Shown in pieces: positions 45,297-56,460 of a stretch of 64,000 nt of DNA. How positions within the stretch are numbered: the stretch's first letter is position 1; each line of letters opens with the position of its first letter. This DNA is from Biscogniauxia marginata (lineage: Eukaryota; Ascomycota; Sordariomycetes; Xylariales; Xylariaceae). The stretch covers positions 162,604 to 226,603 of the forward strand of contig MU404126.1 in NCBI GenBank assembly GCA_022695795.1, written 5' to 3'. The position numbers and the translations under genes were made by a program. The notes beneath the pieces were generated by a model. The model made no database searches, was not told the DNA's origin, and was given only the letters and a program-made list of their open reading frames with translations.

Positions 45297-48031
45297 TCAA
45301 TCGATCCAACTGCCGATTTCTTCAATGTTCTCTCGCACCGACACGGCATCCGTAGTCTTCTCGTACGTATCCGACCTCCAGATATATGCCTTCCAGTCTT
45401 CCCGCCTCAAAACCTCCATGACATCACTTCGCAGCCAAAACCACGCCGTCCTTGTTTTTGTAACCCACCTAAAGGTTGTCAGCACATGAATACCCGATTC
45501 GCGGATAGTCTTCGATTTATCCCGGTGATCCCCCAGTTCGTCGTCAATCAGGGTCTTCCTCAAGATTTCCGGTGGCGACCCAAGTTTGCTATCCCAGAAG
45601 ACCAGCATGAAGTGTGGTCGGCTGAGCCAATCATCCCAGTAAGGGGGGAATGTGATCCCATACTTCTTAATGGTGTCTAGTGGCGGAAGCAGGCCTTTTC
45701 TAAAAAGCAACCCAAATGGAAGTAAGGGTTGCCAAATGCTTCCGAGGGTGCTAAGCTCCGCCGCCCATGGTCTGATGCTCATGGTTTTGGTAGGATGAAC
45801 CAGATCAACAGACTGCGCATCCTGAACCATCTGTCGAGGGGCTCTCGCTGACGTTGTCAGCTCCCCTTCTAGCATTCGATTGATAATGCCAGACAACCAG
45901 TGAGCCGGGTAGCCAACTTCATGCATTCGAACAACAAGCCTGAAAAGCATCGTCAAGTTGAGGGGCGCATATACAAGCTCTACATTCTGCTTTGGTCGAG
46001 GGAACGGCACACAGATCTTAAGCAAATGTGCATCGAGAAATCTTTGCAGCGCGTTCCGAGACATCAGCTTGGCCAGAGGCAACCGTTTAGCAGCAGTCGC
46101 AGACCACATGGTGTAGCCGTTAAGAGCCAGGTCATGACCAGGATAGTCTGTACGTGACGGCGAGTCCTCTCGAAGTACGACGCCAAAATGATTCTGGATT
46201 GCTTCCGTGTCGCTCATCAGGGTATACTCTCGGAGGAACTGCTCATGGTCTTCGAATGCGTAAGTGTTGAGTCGCACGCAAGAGCTAAGGGTCGATATCT
46301 TGCTCTCGTGAAGGAGAGGTAATCCGTAGAGGAATATGCTCAACGGCCCCCCAATGTAATCGCTTACAAGACTGCGTATTAGCAAATAATCAAGAAATTA
46401 AATGAGACGTTTCACGTACGGTATGTTACTCATGTGTATTCGGTCGTAGCTCTTCGGGAATTTTTCAGGGTTCAGTCTCCCTTGGCTACCTTCACATCTT
46501 TGCTTCAAAGTATTGTACTTTATTCGCTCAAAAGTATCAGTCATTTCACCGACAAGTACTTCGACTGTTAACCTTGTACGGAGCTCCTTCATAGAGTATA
46601 CGACACACTGAAAAAAGGTTTCGATGTGGTGCATGAGACTACTAGATTTTACGGGCTCAACAGGAGGGTATAAACTTTTGGCGAGTCTGCAAGGGTCGGT
46701 ACCAATCCATGGAGGGAAAATGGCTTCCATTTCCCTTTCAGATTCCCAGTCGATATCAATCAGTGTCACGTTCGGTTTCCAGTTCTTGTCGAGGTAGTCA
46801 CTGAGTCTCTCTCTCGAGTTAGGCTTTCCCCCTTGGAATTTACCGATGAGATTCTCGAGGGTGCTTTCGTGCTTGCGAAGCAACTGGTCGTTCGGAGCCA
46901 TAAACCCAAACGTCGCAAAGAGTTCACCCTCCTTCTCAGCTCCTGGAAGGACAGTGTTTGGCATCTTGCCCTGGGCTCGGAATTGATTGATTACCTGTTT
47001 CCTGGCTTGTTCTGATGCCCACTCTTTGAAGGATGCAGTGTCATATTTACCGTAGAGATCCTTTTGCCAGGATCGAAGATGGTGGCAAATCGAACCTTGT
47101 TGTGATTCCGGAACATACAGCCAGTCCAATAAAGGCTTTCCCTCCTCAAGTTTTCTGATCACACTGCTCAGCGCTTTTTGCATCTCTCTATATGCAAAAG
47201 GGGGCATAATCTGGGAGGCGTAGACGTATATGATGCAGGCCATTGTCTCGTCGAGTGCTACAGCGCTATACTCGGATAGTAGTTCGAAAACGAGGAGGTT
47301 CCTAGCAATAGCTGCGGGTTTTAGGTCGAGTAGAGTGAAGTGCAAACGTGACTTCTTGGTAAGTTCCATCAGCTCCTGGCTCACGATCTCTGAAAGCGTC
47401 TTGTAGAAGTGACGGGCGTCTCCGATTCCAGCAAATAGCCAAGCTAGTTGACCATGAGGAAGTTTGGCCATTTGGCTGTCATACTCCGGCATAGCATCAT
47501 CATGTCCGATAGGATAGAACTCGGGTTCATCAATTCTATTTAGTCAGTCCTCGTTTTCTCTCAGTGTGATGGAAAAATCTATCTTACAAGACAGGCTTGT
47601 ATCTAGATAACTCGTCAAGAAGTTTCGCTAGCGAGGAAGGATTGGTAGTATGTGAACTGTTCCAGGAGGCGGAATCTTTAAGACCAGCGTTCCGGCCCAG
47701 CCGGCAGCCTTGAAGCGTATTCTCGTGCTTCATTTGGTCTGAGTGAGAGAAAATGTGCCTTTGCCAGACGCAGGAGTAGTTTCTGCTTCTTCGGGCTATC
47801 ATCGCCTTCGTCGTTCAACAAGCGGATAGCTTTCTCAGCATAGATGGTAGAGCCCGAGTAATTCCCTAGCTCGAACTGGACGGCCGCTAGATTCGCTAGC
47901 GGTGTATGATCGTTTGGAGTTAGTTTCAATGCTTCAAAGTAGGCTTTGATTGCTTGGTCAAAAAGCCCTTTGCGATAGAGTTCATTGCCGCGACTACGGG
48001 CATCCGCAGATTTTTGCTCAAGGGTAGACAT
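45297..48031 (-). CDS. TPR and DUF4470 domain protein with a one-base frameshift
   Basis: Three exons (48031-47588, 47535-46420, 46371-45297) carry one large protein. The N-terminus holds TPR repeats (RSRGNELYRKGLFDQAIKAY, LTPNDHTPLANLAAVQFELG, QKLLLRLAKAHFLSL). After the first intron comes the DUF4470-like part (FYPIGHDDA, GDARHFYKTLSEI) with long helical regions and a conserved HMSNIP - DYIGGPLSIFLYGLP junction across the second intron. Inside exon 1, near 47,680-47,695, the reading frame changes by one base: the TPR frame ends at a TAA at 47,680-47,678 while the next frame (DSASWNSSHTT...ELSRYKPVL) joins exon 2. The three exons total 2635 bases, one more than a multiple of three, as expected for one extra base. 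Removing one base would give about 877 residues. Either a sequencing error or a recent mutation explains it. Function of the family is unknown. Confidence 0.75.
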
Positions 48032-49210
48032 CTTCTCTGGGTTTTGGCAGACGCAATGATGAGGATAAGGGTAAGAATTTGGTGGAAGAATATTTAAAGG
48101 CTCGGAGCATTCCGAATTGTCCTTCCGCGCGTCCTGGGGTGGTTACGGACAGGCAACAAGACGGGACTTAGGCGATAAAGGTACTGCGAAGTTCATCGGT
48201 GAGTCTGGGCAACTACAGGGCAAGTAGCCATGTAGGTGGGGTGGTCCCAAGCTAGTAGTTTGCTTTTATTACGAGCGTACGTTTAACGTACGTTGAGAGC
48301 ACATTCATATATATATATAGCGTATGCACGAATTAAACCAAGGCTATAAGGAAGGGGTTGCCATGAACTGTAGCATACGATATTTCCTGTTAGAGAGTCG
48401 AATATTCGGTCCAGTATAATGTACGCAAATTTTTTTGGGAATAGTTCTCTTAAAATATGCTTAACATATGCTCAACATATAGCGTGTTCACTTATATAAA
48501 AGTGTATGGGCCATTAAGCCTCGAGTTATTATCTTACGATCCGACTGGCTCATGTTAACCTCTTTTGAATGCCAGCTCTTAGCCCCCCTACTATCTTGAT
48601 AATTTTTCAAACTAATATATGCTAGAATTTCTTCTGTTTTTACTAAATATATGAGATCTATGTCGCTTATATCATTAGTTAAATCTCGGTTCCCTATTTA
48701 TTTGCCATCATTAGATTAACTACGGGGTAAAATTCATTTCGCAACGTTACATTTTAATTATCCAGGAAATATGGTCAAGGAAATATCTGATGCCTTATCA
48801 TTTTAAATAAAGTTGAAATCGTTTCCTAGACTAATGCCATATCCTGTTCTTAGAAGAGAAGTATCGAGATTGTCTTGATGTATACTTACATGTAGGTAAG
48901 GTTGAGGTATGTAGGTTAGTAGATGCGATGTCATGTTAATGCATGCAAGGCGTGTATGGACCTACATGCATAGGTACATAGGTACCCACATGGTCCGTGC
49001 CTGATAGCGGGTATGTAGGTATCTCCCCACACGCTTCGAGATGGTCCAAGCTTCTCCGAACTTTAGAACTTTTCGAATCGCAACGACGTCAAGATTTCGA
49101 GAGCGCTCCGGTGACGACAAGGAAAAAACCTCTCCACCCAAGACAACTCCGCAACAAGAAATAATTCCGGGCGCATTTTCTCATCGCTGGCGGCAGGACC
49201 AAATGAGACC
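48032..49210. other. Spacer with TAGGTA repeats
   Basis: No gene is supported. Several GTAGGTA/ATAGGTA units lie at 48,893-49,022. The right end is the PAM17 promoter. Confidence 0.5.
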
Positions 49211-50024
49211 ATGTTGACTGCCACAACCGCGACGACGGCAACGCGCTTCGGCGCCCTAGGCACCCGAGGACTGCAACTCCAAACTGCATTCGCGAGAGGG
49301 GCAAATTGCCCGTACTCCACGCTGGTCGTGCTGACGCAGCGTCAGTGCCCCGCCCAGACCGCGAAGCAGATCTCGACACGGACCCAAACCGCAAGCCGAG
49401 AACCGGCAGCGCCCCTGCGATGCCAATTCACAGCCCGCCGGCACGCCACGACCGCCTCGGCCCCCTCCTCAGCCCCCTCGCCGCAGAACCCCCCTCCCAG
49501 CGCCGCGGAGCCCAAGCTCGACTGGAACTCCTTCTTCACGCTGCGCAAGACCCGGCGACGCTTTCAGGTGGTCAGCAGCATCTTCACCATGTTTGTCGGG
49601 GGCACGGCGGGCGCGACGCTGCTCGTGAACATGGAGATGGAGTGGCTGCTGAACAAGGTCCCCATGGACCCCTTCTTCGCTCTAGGCCTCATCACCCTGA
49701 GCTTCGCGGGCCTGGGGTGGCTGGCCGGGCCGAGTTTGGGGTCCGCGCTCTTCCACACGTTCAAGCGCGGCGTCAAGAAGCCCATGGACGTCAAGGAGTC
49801 CGAGTTCTTTGCCCGCATCAAGAAGAACCGCGTCGATCCTAGCACCAGCTCCCTTAGCGGGAATGCCGGTAAGTAGTACTCGGGAGAGGGTTTGGTGGAG
49901 TTAGCGCTAACATTCCGAGTCAGTCCCTGATTTCTACGGCGAGAAGATTTCGAGTGTAGCGGGCTACAGACAGTGGCTAAAGGACCAGAGGGCCTTCAAT
50001 AAGAAGAGTACGAGCTTCGTCTAG
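49211..50024 (+). CDS. pam17: Mitochondrial import motor subunit Pam17
   Basis: Two exons (49211-49868 and 49924-50024) encode 252 residues. The N-terminal 90 or so residues are rich in Ala, Thr, Arg and Ser with almost no acid residues, as expected for a mitochondrial presequence. The core reads LDWNSFFTLRKTRRRFQVVS, a first membrane segment (IFTMFVGGTAGATLLVNM) and a second (FALGLITLSFAGLGWLAGP), then a conserved basic stretch (FKRGVKKPMDVKESEFFARI) and NAVPDFYGEKISS across the intron. This is the Pam17 pattern. The subunit helps organise the Tim44-mtHsp70 motor on the inner membrane during import. The start fits the leader; an alternative Met is not needed. Confidence 0.93.
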
Positions 50025-50315
50025 TAGTGTTGAGCTTCGTTCGGTTGGGCTAGGAAGCATAGGAAGGTGTCGGGATTCATCAAAAGTGACGGATCAATTC
50101 ATTACGGATGATTTTTTAAGGTGTTACGATAGGACTGGTTATTTTGACACAAACATTACTGACTCACTATGGGTTGACTGGCGTTCAGGCCTCTCCCCCA
50201 AAAATTGTATCAACAACAACAGGAATCGGTATGGACTCAATATTACGCCAACCCCTCTTCGAGATCAGAAGCCAGTTCTCCTTTGATTTTGGTGTTTCAC
50301 TGTGTAGGTTTCTAG
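50025..50315. other. Convergent 3' region
   Basis: No gene seen; 3' ends of PAM17 and UBA4 face each other here. Confidence 0.5.
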
Positions 50316-51773
50316 CTATGTAAAAGGCATTGTCCGGTCTACTTCTTGTTTCCAAGCCCGCATCCCACCTTGAATGTCTCCTATAAACCGTTCCCCGTGT
50401 CTGTCTAGACCCATATCCTTCAACTTCTGCGTCACTAGTTGGGAGTCGTTACCCACCCGGCAGACTATGTAGATAGCAGCATCATCGGGCGTTTCCGCAG
50501 GAAGCCAATCCGGCCGTGATTCCTCTCCATTGACTGTCGCTTTATTTCTTGCCTGGAATGTAGAGAAGGGTACATTGACAGCCCCTGGTATACTAGCAAT
50601 ATTAAAGTGCTCCTTCTCACGAACGTCCAACAGAAGACACTTTTGATCAGGTCGCTCAGTCAAGATATTATTGTAATCAGTTGCGCTGATCCGCTCCTCG
50701 GGTCTCAACACGTCGACTGGTGTATTCACTCCGCAGAATTGGACATAGTCCAGCGATCCGGACTTTAGCTCCTTCAAAGTTAGCGCCGAATCGGCGGAAC
50801 AAGCGAAGCATTTCGGCCTCCGACTTCTCATCCTAATCGACCTAAAGGGCGCCGACGAAGTGGCTGAGAAGAGGAGCAAACTCGGCGTGGTTGGCTCCTC
50901 TGCGACGGAGCTTCCGCCTTTGCCTTTGCTACCGGCCCCCGCGGCGATCAACTTGATCGCCTCGAGCGCCTGCAGAACACCCATCACTCCTACCACGGGC
51001 CCCAGGATGCCGCCTTCGCCGCAACTGACGACGCTATCGGCGGGCGGTGGCTTAGGGAACACGCACCGATAACACGGCCCGCCATCCGATGATCCTTGGG
51101 CGGCGGGTGGGTTGTTCAGCACGATCAACTGCCCGTCCGTCCGTAGCGCAGACGCCGAGACCAGGGGTTTCCGCAGCAAAACGCATATATCGGAGATCAG
51201 GTACCGGGACGTCGGGTGATCGGTGCAGTCCAGCACGACGTCGTACCGCGACACGACCTCCTCCGCGTTCTGCGGGGCCAGGTGCTCGCCGTGACGGACG
51301 TAGGTCACGCCCGGGTTGAGCGCCCGGCAGTACTCGACTAGGCTGTCGACCTTCTTCGCGCCGACTCTAGGGGTGCTATGGGCGATCTGGCGGTGCAGGT
51401 TCGACACCTCGACGGTGTCTCCGTCGACGACCCCGAGAGTGCCCACGCCGGCTCCGGCCAGGTAAGCCGCGGCCGGGCATCCCAGGCCTCCGGCACCGAC
51501 TACGAGGACGGCCGCAGACTTCAGACGGAGCTGGCCGTTGATCCCGATAGCAGGTAGGATGAGCTGGCGGCCGTAACGGGCATACTCGTCTTCCTTCAGG
51601 GGCCACTTCCATTCTGGGGGAGGAGTGCTGGCTGAAGTCTCTCCAGCATGGCGGTTCTCGTGGCCCGTCGATGACTCAAGCTTCTGTAGTTGCGCCCGCA
51701 GCTCTCGAAGTTCGTTTTCCGTTCGAGAGATCTGCCTTCTCAGCTGCTCGGCCTTGTCGTGCACTGCATCCAT
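50316..51773 (-). CDS. uba4: Adenylyltransferase and sulfurtransferase Uba4/MOCS3
   Basis: This single exon encodes 485 residues. A coiled N-terminus is followed by the E1-like adenylation domain (YGRQLILPAIGINGQLRLKS, the ATP loop GAGGLGCPAAAYLAGAGVG, DGDTVEVSNLHRQ). The zinc cysteines appear as CYRC and later CFAC. The C-terminal rhodanese domain carries the active Cys in VCRVGNDSQ. This enzyme adenylates and thiolates Urm1 for tRNA thiolation and protein urmylation; filamentous fungi also use it (as CnxF) in molybdopterin synthesis. Length and motifs are complete and nothing is missing. Its promoter region carries a CACGTG near 52,081. Confidence 0.95.
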   Translation of the reverse strand: MDAVHDKAEQLRRQISRTENELRELRAQLQKLESSTGHENRHAGETSASTPPPEWKWPLKEDEYARYGRQLILPAIGINGQLRLKSAAVLVVGAGGLGCPAAAYLAGAGVGTLGVVDGDTVEVSNLHRQIAHSTPRVGAKKVDSLVEYCRALNPGVTYVRHGEHLAPQNAEEVVSRYDVVLDCTDHPTSRYLISDICVLLRKPLVSASALRTDGQLIVLNNPPAAQGSSDGGPCYRCVFPKPPPADSVVSCGEGGILGPVVGVMGVLQALEAIKLIAAGAGSKGKGGSSVAEEPTTPSLLLFSATSSAPFRSIRMRSRRPKCFACSADSALTLKELKSGSLDYVQFCGVNTPVDVLRPEERISATDYNNILTERPDQKCLLLDVREKEHFNIASIPGAVNVPFSTFQARNKATVNGEESRPDWLPAETPDDAAIYIVCRVGNDSQLVTQKLKDMGLDRHGERFIGDIQGGMRAWKQEVDRTMPFT

Positions 51774-52498
51774 TCCTGCCTGAGCTCCACCAGCGAGTTT
51801 TGCCGGGCTATTAGTAATGCATTGAGGTGCAGTACGGTGGTGCAGGTTAGGCTGTTTCCAGGGGAGAACAGAGTTCTATACTATCAATGCGGGGGAGGGC
51901 GGGTCTAGGCTAGAATTACACGACTGTATTGGGATACTTTAAATAGTTGGCATTATGTCCCTAAAATAGTAAGACTATAAATTTCACCTTAATTAATTTA
52001 AACGCCTCGTGAATTTTTAAACTTTAAACTTTTTAACTCTTAACCCACTTATGAAGCCAAACGTAACTAACATTTAAGGCCACGTGACTTGCGCTCACCC
52101 TAACAAGGGTGGCCAGCGCCTACATAATATAGCGAGCTTCCCACCCACCTTAGCTCAATTGCACCTTAGTTCGTATGCTTCCTAGTCTCTAGCTCTCAAG
52201 AATAGGATAAATTAACTTAAGACTAGGTACATAACCGTTTATCAAGATCCTCCCGAGATTGGCAACGATTTTCCCGTTCTAGAGGGGGTAGTTCTGGGTT
52301 GTTCCACTAGGTATTCACTTATCTTCAAAAGTCAACTCTGGCAACGAATGGCCCGAGCCTTAGGTTTACCGGGTCGTATAACTCCACGAAGATGTGGATA
52401 CTTCTGAGCCTCAACGTTGCAGTGCCGCATAGCCATGTGGGCAGGGTCGGACATCCTCACTCGATAGGGACATAGTACCGCATCTTATTCTTCGGGTC
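51774..52498. other. Spacer
   Basis: No gene is supported. It contains the UBA4 promoter and the 3' side of the FAD oxidase relic. Confidence 0.5.
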
Positions 52499-54040
52499 CT
52501 ACTGAGACTTGAGCTTCCTCAACTTCTCTAGCCTCCAGTCCTCCCAGCCATAAACTGCCTGAAGAGACTCGTCGCCGTTGGCGTAGTTAACGTAGGCCCG
52601 GAGGTGTTCTGGATCATCGCTCCCATCAAGCAAGTATTGCCGCAGCGTCTGTCCGAACGCCTGTGCGATCGGGTCTATGGTCGCGTTGGGCTTGTACTGG
52701 ATGTACGAGGTCACCAAGATCTCGTCGCTTCGATGCGGGAAAGCCGTCGTGTCTGGGTCGATGGCTTGCACGCCCTGCGTCGAGTAGCCCTCGAGCAAAA
52801 AGAAGGAGCCGGCAAGTTCGGAAACGTTGCGGAACGTCCTGTCGATCTCATCGTACACCTTTCGAACGGCGGCCGTGTTGTACGACTTCAACCCGATAGG
52901 GTAACGAAGAGAGGTCAATCCATGAGCACAGCCGGGGCCATCTGCGTCCTGGAACGTAACCACAGCAAGCTCATGCAACGTTGCCTCGCCGGACTGTGCC
53001 ATAATGGACTCGATGCTATGGAGTGGCTTGGCATATTCGCGCGCCGTCTCCGTGGGACCGTCGTAGATGATAGCGAACCAGAGGATGGGCTATGAAATCC
53101 TTAGTTTATGGAGCGGCCCGGCGTTCTACGCGCAGGCATGACTCACATGGTCGGGATCGATCTCGGCGACCTTAATGATGTATCCCCAGTGCGTGACTTC
53201 TGGTGGTTGGTCTTTGAGCATCGCATTCGCCAGATCATAAAGGGCCTCGAGCTTATCTCCCGAGTAGATGAAGATCTCGTACGACCACTTTGGGATTTCG
53301 ATATCGTAAACACGGTATTCCCATTCTGTCACAAGGCCAAAATTATGCCCCGCGCCTCTGATGGCCCAGAACAGTTCTGGATTAGATTTCTCGGATACGG
53401 TGACAAGTTCGCCATTTGGGAGCACAAGTCGAGCCGAGATGACTTGGTCGGCCATGAGACCGTACTGGCCTTAGAGCCAGCCATGGCCGCCTCCCAGAGC
53501 AGGCGCAGACATACCGACACATTCACAGATCCCAGTCACTGCGGATTTATCAGGGCCAGAGCAGGTTCATGGAGCATACGAAGAAGCTTACCTGTCCGCT
53601 TTCCCAAACCCTCTAGCGTGCTTACGACCTGCTTCACGGTTGTGCCCCCGCCGATTGTGGCAGTCGTGCCATCCTCGGACAGCTTGATCTGGTCGAGAGA
53701 GCGAAAGTCGATCTGAATGGCATTCTTTGCGGTGCCCAGGGACTTGGTTGCGCCATGGCCTCCAGCCCTGGCAACAAATGAGATGTCATGCTCCTCGGCA
53801 TACCGTACCTCCAGTTCCTTAGTGGTGGAATGATCGACGCATGACAGACTAGTGCTCACTCACTGTTTGCTAGACATCGGCTTCGGTGGTAACCTGTACT
53901 ACGGCAGAGATGTTGGGTGCGTGGTACTCTCTCCATCTGCTCGTAAGGCTGGCAAAGGTAGCCTCACCGGGAAGGACAATAGATGCCTGCGGCGAAAGCA
54001 ACGGGCCGAGATCGGCGACGATGTTGATGTTGTCGGCCAT
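52499..54040 (-). pseudogene. FAD-linked oxidase (berberine-bridge-enzyme-like), two nonsense codons
   Basis: Four exons (54040-53864, 53808-53592, 53538-53147, 53089-52499) assemble into a complete berberine-bridge-type protein of about 460 codons. The FAD-binding PCMH part has ISFVARAGGHGATKSLG, with the candidate flavin-linking His, and TATIGGGTTVKQVVSTL. The LGGGHGWL and GQYGLMADQVISARLVLPNG segments, SNPELFWAIRGAGHNFGLVT and a C-terminal NYANGDES follow. Two in-frame stops break it: TAG at 53,872-53,870 (where relatives have Gln) and TAA at 53,473-53,471 (also Gln). Both fit a C-to-T change in CAG/CAA, in CpA context. Everything else, including splice sites, is intact, so inactivation is recent. 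No alternative intron cleanly removes either stop. Such oxidases often act in secondary metabolism. Confidence 0.82.
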
Positions 54041-55245
54041 GGTTGGTGGCAGTTCTCTGGGAAGAATGTTGAGAGGAGACAAGCAACTCAAAAGGTAAGC
54101 GCAGACGACGACAAAAAACATAGCAGACTAAGACAGTCAACAGTCACCAGCTTCACAAGGCAAAAGGGGTAGGGTTGTGATACACTGTCGCGGATGTCCA
54201 AGTCCCAATGCTACTGGATGGCTGATGGCATGGCTGTTGCGACGAAGGAGTCCCAATCGCACAATAGGATGGGGAGGACGAAATTGTTTGGACGGGAGGG
54301 CGCATGAGGAGGTAGGTAGGTAGGTTGGTTGGTCGAAAATTAGATATCGCAGGAAGTGCAGGAATCGCAGCAAAGCCAACAAGGGCTGGGTATTGGCATT
54401 AATTATGTACCACCATAATTATATATCCTGGACCACCATCCATCACTGCAACCTGCAACAGATGCGACAGATCGAATTGCGAAAGGCGTCGCCGACTACC
54501 ATAGTCCTACAAGAGCGCGCACTGTAATCTACACCTCCGCCTCCGCCTCATGCGGCTCTGGCCTTCCCCTCTCTTCATCATCCCGAGTATTCCGCAGCCC
54601 CCCTCCTCAGGTCTTCTTCCATCCCGGCCCCTTGTGCCCCTTGATTTGAAATAACGAAGCACGTTGTCCGAAACGGCTATTTGCACCCTGTTTCTCTGTC
54701 GAAGGGTTAAGTTACAGTGGAGCATATAGTGGATAACTAAGTTGATAAGTCTTAATACTGATGTATTAGATGGGTAGGATATCTTAGGTAAGTAACTAAC
54801 TAGGTAACTAGGTAGCTAGGGAGGAGGGATAAAGGTTCTGATCGAATCCGGTAATTTGGCCGTCGATTCTTCGCGCCCTCGGATTGGCTACGAAAGTGTT
54901 TGCAATGATTTAAATAGTTAAGATGTTATCTAAAATCAAGCCATAGTCATGTAAGGGTAAAAACACCAAGCATGGCAACGGAATAGCTTTAATGATAATA
55001 ATAGCCTGACGTAGTTTAAAGGGAGTTTTGTATTATGGGACGGGTATTACTGTTATTTAGTCTTGATATCAATCTATATGTGGCTAGTATGTGAGAAACA
55101 GGGTGCAAATAGGTGTATCGACGTTGTCACTCACAACCTGCCATTCTTGGTGACCAGAAAACCCTCTATAGCATCGCGAGGCAAATCATCATGGCACATT
55201 CCACTCGATAGAAGCGAGCAATGAATACGTGGCGAGATGATCACA
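54041..55245. other. Spacer with TAGG repeats
   Basis: No gene is supported. GGTAGGTAGGTAGGTTGGTTGG lies at about 54,311-54,332, and a TAGGTA/CTAGGTA cluster at 54,770-54,830. Confidence 0.5.
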
Positions 55246-55850
55246 TTATGTTGTTTTATCTACATGTGCCTGGCCATGAGCAAGCCCGTGCGCAAGGAAT
55301 CCCGTGGCGTTGAATACCCTCCACTTCTCAACATAATCCTTCACGGCTTCAAAGTCCCGACACTTTCGGGGGAAACCACTGCCTAGGAACCCGGTTGGGT
55401 AGTCTTCAGCCGGCTCGACAGCGCTGTCTACCGCGCAGGTGATGCTCTGTTCGAGATAGTCAAAACAATGAGCCGCATGCATGGAGCGATTCTTGCCAAG
55501 GTCAAACTCCTGAAGTTCATCGTGTTCCGAATAGTACGCACGTCGTAGGACGTAGAGGCAGTGCAGTTGATAGAAGATGGTTGGGATGGAGATCTTGGGC
55601 GCGAGATTGTAATCTCTGAAATATCCCGATCCGTCTAGAGGAGGTCATTAGTCGAATCATGAAACTACCATGAACGTGAAGGTTGGGTAATAGGGTACAG
55701 GGCAACACGCTCGGTATCAGAGCATCCCAGATGGGCTCTGGCTTCTTTCCTCCTCCATTGCCATGTGGCGGCTCTTTAGAAAAAGGAGACGAGAACACGA
55801 ACTCTCCCTGGATCCGCGGAGTTGGGTGCGAGGCGCCGTAGCTCCGGTAG
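55246..55850 (-). pseudogene. UstYa-like (DUF3328) oxidase, partly degraded
   Basis: The second exon (55634-55246) contains GYFRDYNLAPKISIPTIF, a first motif YQLHC where the family has HxxHC, and a clean second motif HAAHC in SMHAAHCFDYLEQSITCA. The first exon ends at 55,699 (GT..AG intron) and has EPPHGNGGGKKPEPIWDALI, typical of the family's WDALIP segment. Upstream the frame meets a stop near 55,850, and the expected N-terminal TM segment is only found in other frames, so the 5' part is frameshifted. UstYa proteins carry out oxidative cyclisation and similar steps in RiPP and other secondary-metabolite pathways and use both histidine motifs. The H-to-Y change in the first motif (CAT to TAT) is again a CpA to TpA change. 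Confidence 0.55.
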
Positions 55851-56294
55851 CATCACCCTCTCTGTAATCATCCATGCCAGGGTCATAAACAAGCGCAGCA
55901 AGAAAGCTGCCTATCGCTGTAAGAGGCAGGCTAGAACGGCCAGGTATTTGAGTTCTTTTTTTAGGAGAATAATCGTGGCTGGCCTTCCACTGTTAGGGAA
56001 CTCTGGTCTTTTTCGTCTTTTGTGAGCTGCTAGTACACAGGCTTGGTTTGAAGGGGGTGCATCGTGTTGAAGCCTGCGTAATGCTTTTTGCTTGTTTTAT
56101 TATAAATCTGGTAAGAATAATTCGACCTTGTAGGTTTTCATCGAGCTCATAACGATTTTGCCAATCCGGCCATCTCCAAGCAATGCTGTGTCCTCGGGCC
56201 ATTAATCTAGGAGGCATACACTACAATTTGGCACAATGCAGGCGAAGCGCATGAGATTACGTAGATATCGACAGCCTCTTGCTGATAGAACAAT

Positions 56295-56460
56295 TATAAA
56301 TACTTTATATTTTATATTTATATTAAAATATTAAAATATTAAAATAATTATATTTATATAATTATTATTTTCTCTTTATAGTTCCTTATTATAACACTGT
56401 TATTAAAACTAACTAAACTTTTTATAATAAATATATATAGGTACTTAACTAGGTAATTTT
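56295..56460. repeat. A+T-rich island
   Basis: About 165 bases of A/T-dominated sequence with repeated TTAAAATAT units, resembling the block at 12.3 kb. Possibly a degraded repeat. Confidence 0.4.

Noticed and set aside
49306..49842. Long open frame overlapping the PAM17 gene in another frame
   Set aside because: It is the G/C-rich shadow of PAM17; the in-frame product has all Pam17 motifs while the shadow has none.
53592..53872. Rescue of the oxidase by alternative splicing around the TAG at 53,872
   Set aside because: The only nearby donor (GTTACC) would remove about nine residues of the FAD-binding domain and still leave the second stop at 53,473.
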